64,000 bases of DNA from Streptomyces qinzhouensis (lineage in GTDB: Bacteria; Actinomycetota; Actinomycetes; Streptomycetales; Streptomycetaceae), in the NCBI RefSeq assembly GCF_007856155.1, contig NZ_CP042266.1:7626001-7690000 (forward strand), read 5' to 3'. The stretch's first letter is position 1, and each line of letters opens with the position of its first letter. Shown here piece by piece: positions 34,131 through 42,158 of this stretch. The notes beneath the pieces were generated by a model. The model saw nothing but the letters and a program-made list of their open reading frames with translations. It ran no database searches and had not been told where the DNA came from. The translations under genes and the position numbers were made by a program.

Positions 34131-34829
34131 TCACGCCACCGGCGCGTGACGAGCCGGTACGGTCTCCTGTTCCCCGTCCACCGGTACGTTCGGGCCGAGT
34201 GGGCTCCGCTGAGGAATGTCGTGCAGGTCGATGCGGACGGTCATCAGTTCCGTGGTGCCCATGACGCGTACGACGACCGCGTTGAGGGCGCGCAAAGGGT
34301 GGAAGCGGCTGAGCTGCCGTTGCCGCGCGTAGGGGTCGTCGTCGGGCAGGAGATGGGCCGTGCCGTCCCTCCAGACGAAGCACAGGCCCTGCCGGAGTCT
34401 GACGCGGACCTGCGGATTCTTCTGGATGTTCCGTACGTATCCGGCTCGTCGGCCGTGTTCGGCGACGACCCAGAAGGTGTTTCCCTGCCGGCCGTTGCCG
34501 ACTGGGGTGGCGCGGCGCCGGCCGCTGACGCGTCCGCGGGTTTCCAGCAGGGCGTAGCCCAGCGGCATCAGCCCGATGCGCAGCAACAGCCGGATGGGCG
34601 GATTGATCAGGTACCGCTGTACGGGGGTGACCAGGGCGCGCTTGAACCGTGCGCTGGCCAGCGTCAGGGCGATGTTGGCCGCGAGGGCGGCGCTGAGCGC
34701 GGTGGGCAGTACGGCACCCCGTGGCGCGGTGGGGTCGATGAGCCACCAGGCCCACACCAGACCGACCGCGATCGTGGTGGCGGTGAGCAGTCCGAATGCT
34801 CTGGGCGGGTCGAATCGATTATGTCCCAT
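34131..34829 (-). CDS. Deazaflavin (F420)-dependent nitroreductase family protein
   Basis: A 232-residue protein. Two hydrophobic helices at residues 12-32 and 40-60 anchor it in the membrane. The rest resembles the DDN/F420H2-dependent quinone reductase family: ALLETRGRVSGRRRATPVG, then FWVVAEHGRRAGYVRNIQKN and PQVRVRLRQ. The start at 34829 is only 20 bp from the divergent TetR gene, which probably controls it. The family reduces quinones or nitro compounds with F420H2. The membrane anchor is a less common addition. Confidence 0.8.
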   Translation of the reverse strand: MGHNRFDPPRAFGLLTATTIAVGLVWAWWLIDPTAPRGAVLPTALSAALAANIALTLASARFKRALVTPVQRYLINPPIRLLLRIGLMPLGYALLETRGRVSGRRRATPVGNGRQGNTFWVVAEHGRRAGYVRNIQKNPQVRVRLRQGLCFVWRDGTAHLLPDDDPYARQRQLSRFHPLRALNAVVVRVMGTTELMTVRIDLHDIPQRSPLGPNVPVDGEQETVPARHAPVA

Positions 34830-34849
34830 ACGACCGTATTGTAGTCGTT
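34830..34849. promoter_or_regulatory. Minimal divergent control region with inverted ACGAC/GTCGT
   Basis: Only 20 bp separate the start codons of the nitroreductase-like and TetR genes. Within them, ACGAC (34830-34834) and GTCGT (34844-34848) form an inverted repeat around an AT-rich centre. Both genes must use leaderless mRNAs or promoters lying inside the other's coding region, and a bound repressor would block both. Confidence 0.5.
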
Positions 34850-35434
34850 ATGAGTGAATCGCGTCAGGTGAAGCTCGCCGATGCTCTGCTGCGTATCGCC
34901 GCCACTCGCGGACTCGACCAGGTCAGCGTGCGGGAGGTCGCCTCCGCCGCGGGAGTGTCCATCGGAGCGGTGCAGTACTACTTCTCGACCAAGGACGAGA
35001 TGCTCGCCTTCGCCTTCCGGCAGGTGGTGGAGCGCACGCGCGCCCGGATCTCCGGCCTGGATGCCGTCGCGGGGCGCCGGCAGGCCCTGGGCGCCGCCCT
35101 GCGGCAGCTCCTTCCGCTGGATACGCAGCGCCTCGCGGAATGCCGCGTCTACCTTGCCTTCGCGGCCCGCGCCACGACCTCGCCCACGCTCGCCGCCATC
35201 CAGAACGCCACCTTGACCGGTATCCACGAAGAGCTGCGGCAGACACTCGCCTCCCTCCCCGACCCACCCCCCGGTCTACCCGCTCTCCATCCGGCCCGGG
35301 ACGCCCGGCTGCTCCTCGCCCTGGTCGACGGCCTCATGTTCGACTCGGTGACCGCCCCCACCGCACTTCCCCCGGCCGCCGCGGCCGAAGCCCTGGACAC
35401 CTATCTGGAGCGGATTCTGCCGAGCGGTCACTGA
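34850..35434 (+). CDS. TetR-family transcriptional regulator
   Basis: A 194-residue protein starting at the ATG at 34850. The N-terminal DNA-binding domain is typical (LADALLRIAATRGLDQVSVR, then EVASAAGVSIGAVQYYFSTK). The C-terminal ligand domain resembles the BetI-like group (AARATTSPTLAAIQNATLTG, LLLALVDGLMFDSV). It most likely represses the divergent nitroreductase-like gene and itself through the 20-bp intergenic site; the ligand is unknown. Confidence 0.9.
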   Translation: MSESRQVKLADALLRIAATRGLDQVSVREVASAAGVSIGAVQYYFSTKDEMLAFAFRQVVERTRARISGLDAVAGRRQALGAALRQLLPLDTQRLAECRVYLAFAARATTSPTLAAIQNATLTGIHEELRQTLASLPDPPPGLPALHPARDARLLLALVDGLMFDSVTAPTALPPAAAAEALDTYLERILPSGH

Positions 35435-35735
35435 ACACAGGGCGCGGCGAACCCGGGTCCGACGGCCGGGGCTCGTGCACCATGCCGCCGCACATTCCGG
35501 TGAGATTCCGCGGCCGACGGAATGTCAGATGTTCGGCTCAACAGAAGTGCGCGGGAAATCCCGGAGCGGTCGTGCGCGGTAACGCCACTCGTGCGAGTGA
35601 AACGATTTTGGCGTCCTCCGTGGTCACAGCAGTTTCGGCGCCATTACGCACCGGACCGGGAAAGGTTGCTGGTCATACTGTGTCGAGTGGAGTCATTTCA
35701 CTCTATGAGCTGCTGGGTCGACCTTGGAGGGGAAA
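35435..35735. other. Upstream region of the RHIM-like motif pair
   Basis: No gene is supported. The stretch is lower in GC than its surroundings, with AT-rich runs near 35600-35700 (GTGGAGTCATTTCACTC), and should contain the promoter of the two-gene unit starting at 35736. Confidence 0.4.
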
Positions 35736-36026
35736 GTGCCGACGTTGGAACTGGTGACCGGGGTCATGGCCGCGGGGCTGGCGGGCGGGTTGACGGAGAC
35801 GGGTCAACGGGCGGCCCGGGGTGCGTGGGACAGGCTGGCCTCCCTGATCGGCCGGCGAGACTCATTGCCCGGGGACGCGGAACCCGTCACCGGCGCGGGT
35901 GAGGGAAGTACGCCGGCCGATGAACCTGTTCGGGCGGCTCGGCCGGGCACCTACAACGTCGTGGTGAACGCGGGCAAGGGCATCGCCTGCGGCGACAACA
36001 TCAGCCAGAGCAACTACTTCCACTGA
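35736..36026 (+). CDS. Small protein with an N-terminal helix and a C-terminal RHIM-like motif
   Basis: A 96-residue protein from the GTG at 35736 behind GGAGGGG. Residues 1-40 form a glycine-spaced amphipathic or membrane-active helix (TLELVTGVMAAGLAGGLTE). A disordered linker rich in G/E/P follows. The last 23 residues read YNVVVNAGKGIACGDNISQS then NYFH. This resembles the (V/I)-x-(V/I/C)-G-x-x-N amyloid motifs of bacterial RHIM-like signalling proteins, in which two partners stick together through the motif. The next gene, 2 bp downstream, carries a similar motif at its N-terminus. I infer an adaptor or toxin-like partner role; the function is not established. Confidence 0.65.
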   Translation: MPTLELVTGVMAAGLAGGLTETGQRAARGAWDRLASLIGRRDSLPGDAEPVTGAGEGSTPADEPVRAARPGTYNVVVNAGKGIACGDNISQSNYFH

Positions 36027-36028
36027 CG

Positions 36029-36697
36029 ATGCCGGAGAAGAGGTGTTCCGGCGAGTGCATGGGCAAGCAGTGCACGATCAAGGGAAAAGGCATCTTCGTC
36101 GGGGAAGGTCGCCAGTTCAACTGTTTCTCGCACCCGCCGGAGCGATCGAGAGCGCAGAGCGCGATGGTGGTCGTGCTGCTGGCCCTGGGAGGCGTTCTCT
36201 TGAGCGGCCAGGACACTTTGGACACCGCCCGGCCCGTCCCGTCGAATCCTGCGACGCCGACTCGGGCTCCGGGGGCCACGCCGAGTGCCGCGCCGCAGCC
36301 GCCGCAGGGATCCACGAGGATCTCCGCGCCGACCGGCTCGCCCGCCCCGAAGCCGACACCGCCGAGGTCCTCGCCGACCTCTCGAGCCCCGAGCGCGCCC
36401 GTACTGCCCGATGCTCCGTCGGCGGATCCGGCTCCCAAGCCGTCGCCGAAGCGGGTCTGTTCACTGCGGCAGCAGTATCGTGTGAACAAGAAGGGGCAAA
36501 TCTGGGATTCCCGGGGAAACCGCATCGGCGACGTGGCCTCGGGCACCCTGTTCTTCCGGCAGGAGTCCGCAAGCTACCCCTCGCCCGTCCATGACCGCTA
36601 TTACGGCACCGTCGACGAAGTAATTTCCGGAAGCGCTACCGGTTACGTTCTGAGAAAGAAACTCGACTACGTCGGCGGCGTCGAGATCTGCGACTGA
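36029..36697 (+). CDS. Membrane protein with N-terminal RHIM-like motif and C-terminal SH3-like domain
   Basis: A 222-residue protein two bases after the preceding stop, so the two are co-translated; an ATG at 36059 is a possible later start. Residues 14-33 read CTIKGKGIFVGEGRQFNCF, which lines up with the C-terminal motif of the upstream protein (shared GKGI, G, Q, N, F). A single membrane helix (about 45-60, AMVVVLLALGGVLLSG) follows. Next comes a long proline/serine/alanine linker typical of cell-wall-spanning proteins, and then a compact domain of about 70 residues (YRVNKKGQIWDSRGNRIGD, YYGTVDEVISGSATGYVLRK) resembling a bacterial SH3-type fold. The motif is cytosolic and the end domain extracellular if topology is N-in. 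Confidence 0.65.
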   Translation: MPEKRCSGECMGKQCTIKGKGIFVGEGRQFNCFSHPPERSRAQSAMVVVLLALGGVLLSGQDTLDTARPVPSNPATPTRAPGATPSAAPQPPQGSTRISAPTGSPAPKPTPPRSSPTSRAPSAPVLPDAPSADPAPKPSPKRVCSLRQQYRVNKKGQIWDSRGNRIGDVASGTLFFRQESASYPSPVHDRYYGTVDEVISGSATGYVLRKKLDYVGGVEICD

Positions 36698-36729
36698 AAA
36701 GTGTCCGGCAATGACCGGCCACCCCGCGC

Positions 36730-36900
36730 ACCTCGCCGGCCTGGTGATGTCGGCGGGGGCGAGTTCGCGGACCGTTCGTAGGTCATGCCTTTGAGTCCGG
36801 CTTTGGTAGCGCTGTACAGCGATACGACGGTGCGGGGCGGCAGACAGGTGCGGTGGGTCAGCGCGCCGCCGATGGTGATGACGCGTCCCCCGTCCCGCAT
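36730..36900 (-). pseudogene. Short-chain dehydrogenase remnant
   Basis: The minus strand reads MRDGGRVITIGGALTH, then VVSLYSATKAGLKGMT, which contains the SDR catalytic YxxxK (YSATK) and the preceding GGRVITIG strand. A frame change is needed for the next conserved part (TVRELAPADIT). Both ends are missing. The surrounding 36698-37363 region has no other supported gene, so this is debris upstream of the mevalonate operon. Confidence 0.55.
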
Positions 36901-37363
36901 GCGGCACCGGCGTGGCGGACCCATCCCCTGTCCCCTTCGCCGTGTTCGTCGGTCCGGGCGTAGAACCGGACGGTTCGCCGCCCCTGCCGTGCGGCGAGGA
37001 CTCAACAGCGGCCCGCCGTCGTAGGGCAGTTCGACGACGACGATCAGCGGCGAATGGTTGATCCGCCCGAGTCCCAGCGCCGTAGGTCGCGGCCGTCACG
37101 GTGGTGAACCGGACCTCATCAGCCGCTTTCACTAGTGCGCAAAGTTGCATCGGTCGCAGCGTCTTGACCGCTCTGACCCCCTGTGCAGCCCGGGGCCGAC
37201 GCGGTGCACTGGTTGTACCCGGCACCTGCCCGCCCGCGAAAACGGGCGGGGGTGCCGGGCCCCGCCCCTCCGTTCGTCCTGTCGGCGAACCGTCCGGATC
37301 CAGCATCTGTTCAGGGGCGTTCTGTTCGCCGTCCTCGACAGATGAACGCATCAGGGAGAACCT

Positions 37364-38356
37364 GTGGACGCAATTCTTTCCCCTCCGACTGCCCCGGTGG
37401 CGGCGCTTGGAAGGCCGGCGGTGGGTGCTCGCATCGCCGGCCTGGGCGTCTACCGGCCCAGCACGGTGGTCTCCAACGAGGAGGCAGCGGCCGCCGCGGA
37501 GGTGGATGCCGACTGGATCGCACAACGGGTGGGTGTACGGGAGCGCCGCTACGCGAACGCGGCCGAGACCGTGGTGTCCATGGCCGTGGAGGCCGGCAGC
37601 AAGGCCCTCGCCGATGCCGGAGCCACCGCCGACGCTGTCGATGTGGTGATTCTGGCGACCTGCTCGATGCCGTCACCGATGCCCAACGGCGCGGCCTCCG
37701 TCGCGGCGGGCATCGGCTGCGGACCGGCGGCGGGCTTCGACGTGAACGCCGCGTGCTCCGGATTCAGCCACGGCTTGGCGGTGGCCGACGCCCTGGTCAG
37801 GGCGGGCACAGCGGGCGGGGTACTGGTGGTCGGGTCGGAACGGATGAGCGACTGGGTGGATGCGGGAGACCGCAACACCGGACCGATCTTCGCCGACGGG
37901 GCGGCCGCGGCACTGGTTCTCCCCAGTCACCGGCCGGAGATCTTTCCCGTGGCCTGGGGCAGCGACGGCGACCACGCCGAACTGATCGCCATCTCCGCCG
38001 AGAGCGGCTACATGGAAATGGCCGGCCCCAAGGTCTTTCGCTGGACCACCACGGCCCTCACCTCCGTGATCGATGAGGCCTGCCGACGCGCCGGCCTCGC
38101 CCGCACCGACGTGAAGGCCTTCGTACCGCACCAAGCCAATCTGCGCATCATCAAGGCGCTCGCCCAGCACATCGGCGCCCCCGACCTCGTCACCGCCACC
38201 GACGTGACGGACTCCGGGAACACCTGTGGCGCCTCTGTCCCGCTGGCCTTCCACGCACTGCGCCAGTCGGGCCGCGTCCACAGCGGCGATCCGGTACTGC
38301 TCTTCGGCTTCGGGGCGGGACTGACCTACGCCGCCCAAGTCGTGCTCTGCCCCTGA
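37364..38356 (+). CDS. Beta-ketoacyl synthase III (FabH/NphT7-like)
   Basis: A 330-residue KAS III with an intact Cys-His-Asn triad: C131 (VNAACSGF), H256 (VPHQANLR) and N286 (DSGNTCGAS). As the first gene of a mevalonate operon that lacks a thiolase, it is a strong candidate for making acetoacetyl-CoA from acetyl-CoA and malonyl-CoA, the reaction of NphT7 in other Streptomyces mevalonate clusters. An ACP gene follows 66 bp downstream, so acetoacetyl-ACP formation is a competing possibility. The first 20 residues are a non-conserved extension. It could instead be an ordinary FabH paralogue, but position argues for the pathway role. Confidence 0.85.
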   Translation: MDAILSPPTAPVAALGRPAVGARIAGLGVYRPSTVVSNEEAAAAAEVDADWIAQRVGVRERRYANAAETVVSMAVEAGSKALADAGATADAVDVVILATCSMPSPMPNGAASVAAGIGCGPAAGFDVNAACSGFSHGLAVADALVRAGTAGGVLVVGSERMSDWVDAGDRNTGPIFADGAAAALVLPSHRPEIFPVAWGSDGDHAELIAISAESGYMEMAGPKVFRWTTTALTSVIDEACRRAGLARTDVKAFVPHQANLRIIKALAQHIGAPDLVTATDVTDSGNTCGASVPLAFHALRQSGRVHSGDPVLLFGFGAGLTYAAQVVLCP

Positions 38357-38422
38357 CCGGTAGGGCCGCATTCCACAACACCGCTCACCAGCCGACCACT
38401 TCACCGCCTCCCGGAGAACCCC

Positions 38423-38665
38423 ATGAGCATGGACTCGACCACTCTCGACTGCGTCGTGCGCATCGTCGCCGCCGTCGCCGAGCGAACCGCCGACGACATC
38501 CGGCCCGAGCAGCGTCTCTTCGAGGACCTGGGTCTTGACTCGCTGCAGATCACCGAAATCACCCAGAAGCTCGAGAACGCATTGGGCCGACCCATCGACG
38601 ACGACCTCCTGAACGCCGACGGCGCCACGGTGGCGAGGTGCGCGGAGATAGCCGCGGCCGCCTGA
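38423..38665 (+). CDS. Acyl carrier protein
   Basis: An 80-residue ACP with the phosphopantetheine site S40 in LGLDSLQ. Length, acidity and helix pattern fit a free-standing ACP (RLFEDLGLDSLQITEI). It lies between the KAS III gene and a small ORF that precedes mevalonate kinase. An ACP is not a usual part of mevalonate gene sets, which suggests that acyl groups are carried on it at entry to the pathway or in a side reaction with the KAS III. Confidence 0.9.
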   Translation: MSMDSTTLDCVVRIVAAVAERTADDIRPEQRLFEDLGLDSLQITEITQKLENALGRPIDDDLLNADGATVARCAEIAAAA

Positions 38666-38774
38666 ACCGGGACGCGGGTCCCGCACCTCGTACACACGCC
38701 CCACCCTCCCGACTCCGCGGACAAGTCATCGAGCGGCCCTCGGGAGAGATCCGGCCTCGAAAGGGAACCGACCC

Positions 38775-38939
38775 ATGACCTGCACCCCTCACATACCACC
38801 CCCGCTCAAGGACGTTGCCGATCTCCCCACCTGTGCCGAGATCATCCGCGACATCTTCCTCGACGTCCGCCGCGCCGTGCCGGTCGCTTCGTCCCGCACC
38901 GGGCCGCAGTACCCCCGCCCTCCTCGCCAGGCGGTGTAG
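38775..38939 (+). CDS. Small ORF (54 aa) in the mevalonate operon
   Basis: ATG at 38775 behind AAGGGAA, ending TAG at 38937-38939, two bases before the mevalonate kinase start. The product begins MTCTPHIPPPLKDVADL, continues with a helix (CAEIIRDIFLDVRRAVPV) and ends in a basic proline-rich tail. I recognise no family. Its good ribosome-binding site and close coupling to the kinase suggest that it is translated, if only to couple ribosomes into the kinase gene. Confidence 0.5.
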   Translation: MTCTPHIPPPLKDVADLPTCAEIIRDIFLDVRRAVPVASSRTGPQYPRPPRQAV

Positions 38940-38941
38940 CC

Positions 38942-39982
38942 ATGTCCCAGCAGCGGTCAGGAGGTCTCCGTACCGGACGAGCGGCCCTTCCTCCCGGGGC
39001 GCTGGACCAGGGCCGGGCCTCGGGGACCGGGCGAGCACACGGTAAGGCCATCCTGCTGGGCGAGCATGCCGTGGTCTACGGAGCGCCCGCCGTGGCCGTA
39101 CCCCTGCCCGCTCTGTCCTGCACCGTCACCGCCGGTTTCGCCGCCGAGTCCAGCGGCGGCCCGGACCACCACCGCTACCCGCCCCTCGCCGCACCGACGG
39201 GCGGCGCCGCGCCCTCGGCGGCCGGCACGATGCCGCCCGGCCTGTGCCTCCTGACGGATACCGCCCTGCGCCAGGGCCACGGGTCCGACCCGCCCGCCTT
39301 GGACATCACGATGAGAAGCGATATCCCCTACGGCCTGGGCCTGGGGTCGAGCGCCGCCTGCGCCCGGGCCCTGACACATGCCCTCGATCAACTGCTGCAC
39401 CTGCGCCTGACCCCGGCGGAGATCCTCGACTACATCCAGATCGCCGAGAATACGGCGCACGGCCGGGCTTCCGGCATCGACGCGCTGGCCACCGGCAGCA
39501 ACCGGCCGGTACTCCTCGCGGACGGACACGCCCGCACACCTGCGGTCGGCACCCGGGCGTGGATCGTCATCGCCGACAGCGGCGGTCCCGGCGACACCAG
39601 GCAGGCCGTCGGCATGCTGCGCACGGCCTTCGACGAACATCCCCCGCGCCGGGAGCAGTTCCTGGCCCGGTCGACCGCCCTGACCGGCTGTGCGCTGCGC
39701 GCCCTCGCGCGGGGCCGGCTGGACGCGCTCGGCCGGTACCTCACCGACTGCCACGCCTTGCTGGCGGCGCTGGGGCTGAGCACCGACCCCGTCAACGCCC
39801 TGGTCGACACGGCCCTGACCCATGGCGCTCTCGGCGCCAAGATGACCGGAGGCGGCCTGGGCGGCTGCGTCATCGCGCTCACCGACACCGCCACGGCGGC
39901 CGGCACCCTGGCCGCCCGCCTCAGCGAGAACGGCGCGGCGCGGACCTGGACGGCCCCGGTCGAGCCGGGGAGGCCCGTATGA
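38942..39982 (+). CDS. Mevalonate kinase
   Basis: A 346-residue GHMP kinase that phosphorylates mevalonate with ATP. It has the N-terminal GKAILLGEHAVVYG motif (about residues 34-47), the ATP-binding glycine-rich loop PYGLGLGSSAACAR and a C-terminal GAKMTGGGLGGC motif. The first 30 residues before AHGKA are extra. The operon position and motif set, above all GEHAVVYG, separate it from the phosphomevalonate kinase two genes on. Its stop overlaps the next start by 4 bp (ATGA). Confidence 0.93.
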   Translation: MSQQRSGGLRTGRAALPPGALDQGRASGTGRAHGKAILLGEHAVVYGAPAVAVPLPALSCTVTAGFAAESSGGPDHHRYPPLAAPTGGAAPSAAGTMPPGLCLLTDTALRQGHGSDPPALDITMRSDIPYGLGLGSSAACARALTHALDQLLHLRLTPAEILDYIQIAENTAHGRASGIDALATGSNRPVLLADGHARTPAVGTRAWIVIADSGGPGDTRQAVGMLRTAFDEHPPRREQFLARSTALTGCALRALARGRLDALGRYLTDCHALLAALGLSTDPVNALVDTALTHGALGAKMTGGGLGGCVIALTDTATAAGTLAARLSENGAARTWTAPVEPGRPV

Positions 39983-40983
39983 GAGACACCCCTCCGGTGA
40001 CGGCCGTGGCCCACCCGAACATCGCCCTGGTCAAATACTGGGGGAAACGCGATGAGGACCTCGTGCTGCCGCTGGCCGACAGCCTGTCCCTGACCCTCGA
40101 TGTCTTCCCCACCACGACCAGCGTCCGGCTGTGCCCCGCCGCCGCGCGGGACACGGTCGTCGTGGACGGGCAGCCGGCCACCGGCGAGATGCTGCGCCGT
40201 ATCACCGGATTCCTGGACCTGGTGCGCGCCCTAGCGCGCAGGCGCGAGCCGGCCCGCGTCGACACCCGCAACACGGTCCCTGTCGGGGCCGGCCTGGCCT
40301 CCTCCGCCGCCGGTTTCGCCGCACTCGCGCTGGCCGCGGCCGGCGCCTACGAGGTGACCCTCGACCCCACCGCGCTCTCCCGGCTGGCCCGCCGCGGCTC
40401 CGGCTCGGCCGCCCGGTCCGTCTTCGGTGGATTCGTGCAGTGGTACGCAGGCCCTCCCGGCGCCGATGACGCCGATCTCGCCTCGTACGCCGAACCCCTG
40501 AACGACGCCCGCCTGGATCCGGCGATGATCGCGGTGCTCCTGCGGACCGGGCCCAAGCCCGTCTCCAGCCGCGAAGCCATGCGGCGCACCGTGGCCACCT
40601 CTCCGCTGTTCCCCGGCTGGCTCGCTGCCACCCGCACCGACATCACCGCGATGCGTACGGCTCTGGCCGAAGGCGACCTGGCCGCCGCGGGGGCCATCGC
40701 CGAGCGCAACGCGCTCGGTATGCACGCCACCATGGAGACCGCGACCCCACCCGTCAACTACCGCACCCAGGGGTCCCGTCATGTCCTGGAACACGTCCGC
40801 CGGATGCGCGACCGGGGCGAGCAGACGTGGTCGACGATGGACGCGGGCCCCAATGTCAAAGTGCTGTGCCCCGCCGCCGACGCACAGCGCATCGCCGCCG
40901 AACTCGGCGAGATCACCGGCTGCCCCACGGTCGTCGCCCGTCCCGGGCCCGGTGCCAGGATGACGACGGGGATGTGCCCATGA
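39979..40983 (+). CDS. Diphosphomevalonate decarboxylase
   Basis: A 334-residue GHMP-type enzyme that converts mevalonate diphosphate to IPP with ATP and loss of CO2. Signature blocks are HPNIALVKYWGKRDE near the start, SDSLSLTL-like LADSLSLTLDVFPTTT, the ATP loop GAGLASSAAGFAAL, RRGSGSAARSVFGGFVQW and the late DAGPNVKVL. All are intact. It starts at the ATG at 39979, overlapping the mevalonate kinase stop, and its own stop overlaps the next start, so the genes are translationally linked. Confidence 0.95.
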   Translation: MRDTPPVTAVAHPNIALVKYWGKRDEDLVLPLADSLSLTLDVFPTTTSVRLCPAAARDTVVVDGQPATGEMLRRITGFLDLVRALARRREPARVDTRNTVPVGAGLASSAAGFAALALAAAGAYEVTLDPTALSRLARRGSGSAARSVFGGFVQWYAGPPGADDADLASYAEPLNDARLDPAMIAVLLRTGPKPVSSREAMRRTVATSPLFPGWLAATRTDITAMRTALAEGDLAAAGAIAERNALGMHATMETATPPVNYRTQGSRHVLEHVRRMRDRGEQTWSTMDAGPNVKVLCPAADAQRIAAELGEITGCPTVVARPGPGARMTTGMCP

Positions 40984-42158
40984 AGGCGCCGGTCCGCCGT
41001 GAAGCGCCCGGCAAACTGCTCATCGCCGGCGAGTACGCCGTCCTCACCCCCGGCCGGCCGGCCCTCGCCATGGCCGTCGACCGCTATGTCACCGTCACCG
41101 CGGAACCGGCCCGGGAGGCGGAGGTCGAGTTGGCGACCGACCTCGTGGACCATCCCGTCGCGCTGTATCGCGGCCGTGACGGGCTGCGGCCGCATCAGCC
41201 GCGCGACGCCGCCCAGGTCCGTGGTCCGCTCGCCCATCTGGTCGCCGTCGTGGAGACAACCGACCGGCTCCGCGCCGAGTCGGGCCTGGGCCTCGTGTCC
41301 GTCCGGCTGACCGTACGCTCGGACTTGCACGAGAACGGCACCAAACTGGGCCTGGGCTCCAGCGGCGCGGTCACCGTCGCGGCCGTCCACGCGCTCACCG
41401 ACTTCACCGGTGCGTGCCTGAGTGCCGAGACGCGTTTCCGTCTCGCACTGCTCGCCACCGTCACGCTCGACGCCCGCACGTCCGGTGCGGACCTGGCCGC
41501 GGGCACCTGGGGCGGCTGGGTACGCTACAGCCCGCCCGACCGGCAGGCATTACGCCGGCTCCTGCACCGTGACGGCCTCCTCGCGACCCTGCGCGCCTGC
41601 TGGCCCGGTCTGTCGCTGCACGCCCTGCCGCCCCCTTCCACCGTGTCCCCGCATGCCGGCTGGACGGGCCGGCCCGCCTCCACCACGGCAAAGGTCGGCG
41701 ACCTCCAGCACAGCGCATGGTGGCAGAGCGACGCGCACTACCGGTTCTGCGCCCGCAGCACACGCTTGGTCGACGAGCTGACGAACGCTCTCGACCACGA
41801 CGATCCCGTCGCCGTCCGAGCAGCCGTCGACGCGGCCCGCGGCCTGCTCCTCGGCCTCGACCAACAGACCGGCCTGGGCATCTTCACCCCCGCGCTCACC
41901 GCACTGTGCGATGCGGCCGAGGCCGCCGGCGGCGCGGGCAAACCCTCCGGTGCGGGCGGTGGAGACTGCGGGATCGCCTTTCTGCCGACCACCGGGGACC
42001 CGGACGATCTTCACGGACGGTGGGCGGCCGCCGGCATCACCTCACTGCACCTGAGTGCCGCGCCGCCACAGCTCCCGAGCCCACCCTCCCGGATCGGCCC
42101 GCGCCCCGACAGCACGCCCCCCGCTTCCGCCGCACCGGCCCCAAGGACCGCACCATGA
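40980..42158 (+). CDS. Phosphomevalonate kinase
   Basis: A 392-residue GHMP kinase adding the second phosphate to mevalonate 5-phosphate. Motifs: APGKLLIAGEYAVLTPG, KLGLGSSGAVTVAA, and PSGAGGGDCGIAF at the ATP or substrate site near the end. A leucine at residue 191 is encoded by TTA (41550), so full translation requires the bldA tRNA. This makes it a possible developmental gate for the whole operon. The last 40 residues are a proline-rich tail not typical of the family. It overlaps both neighbours by ATGA. Confidence 0.93.
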   Translation: MKAPVRREAPGKLLIAGEYAVLTPGRPALAMAVDRYVTVTAEPAREAEVELATDLVDHPVALYRGRDGLRPHQPRDAAQVRGPLAHLVAVVETTDRLRAESGLGLVSVRLTVRSDLHENGTKLGLGSSGAVTVAAVHALTDFTGACLSAETRFRLALLATVTLDARTSGADLAAGTWGGWVRYSPPDRQALRRLLHRDGLLATLRACWPGLSLHALPPPSTVSPHAGWTGRPASTTAKVGDLQHSAWWQSDAHYRFCARSTRLVDELTNALDHDDPVAVRAAVDAARGLLLGLDQQTGLGIFTPALTALCDAAEAAGGAGKPSGAGGGDCGIAFLPTTGDPDDLHGRWAAAGITSLHLSAAPPQLPSPPSRIGPRPDSTPPASAAPAPRTAP

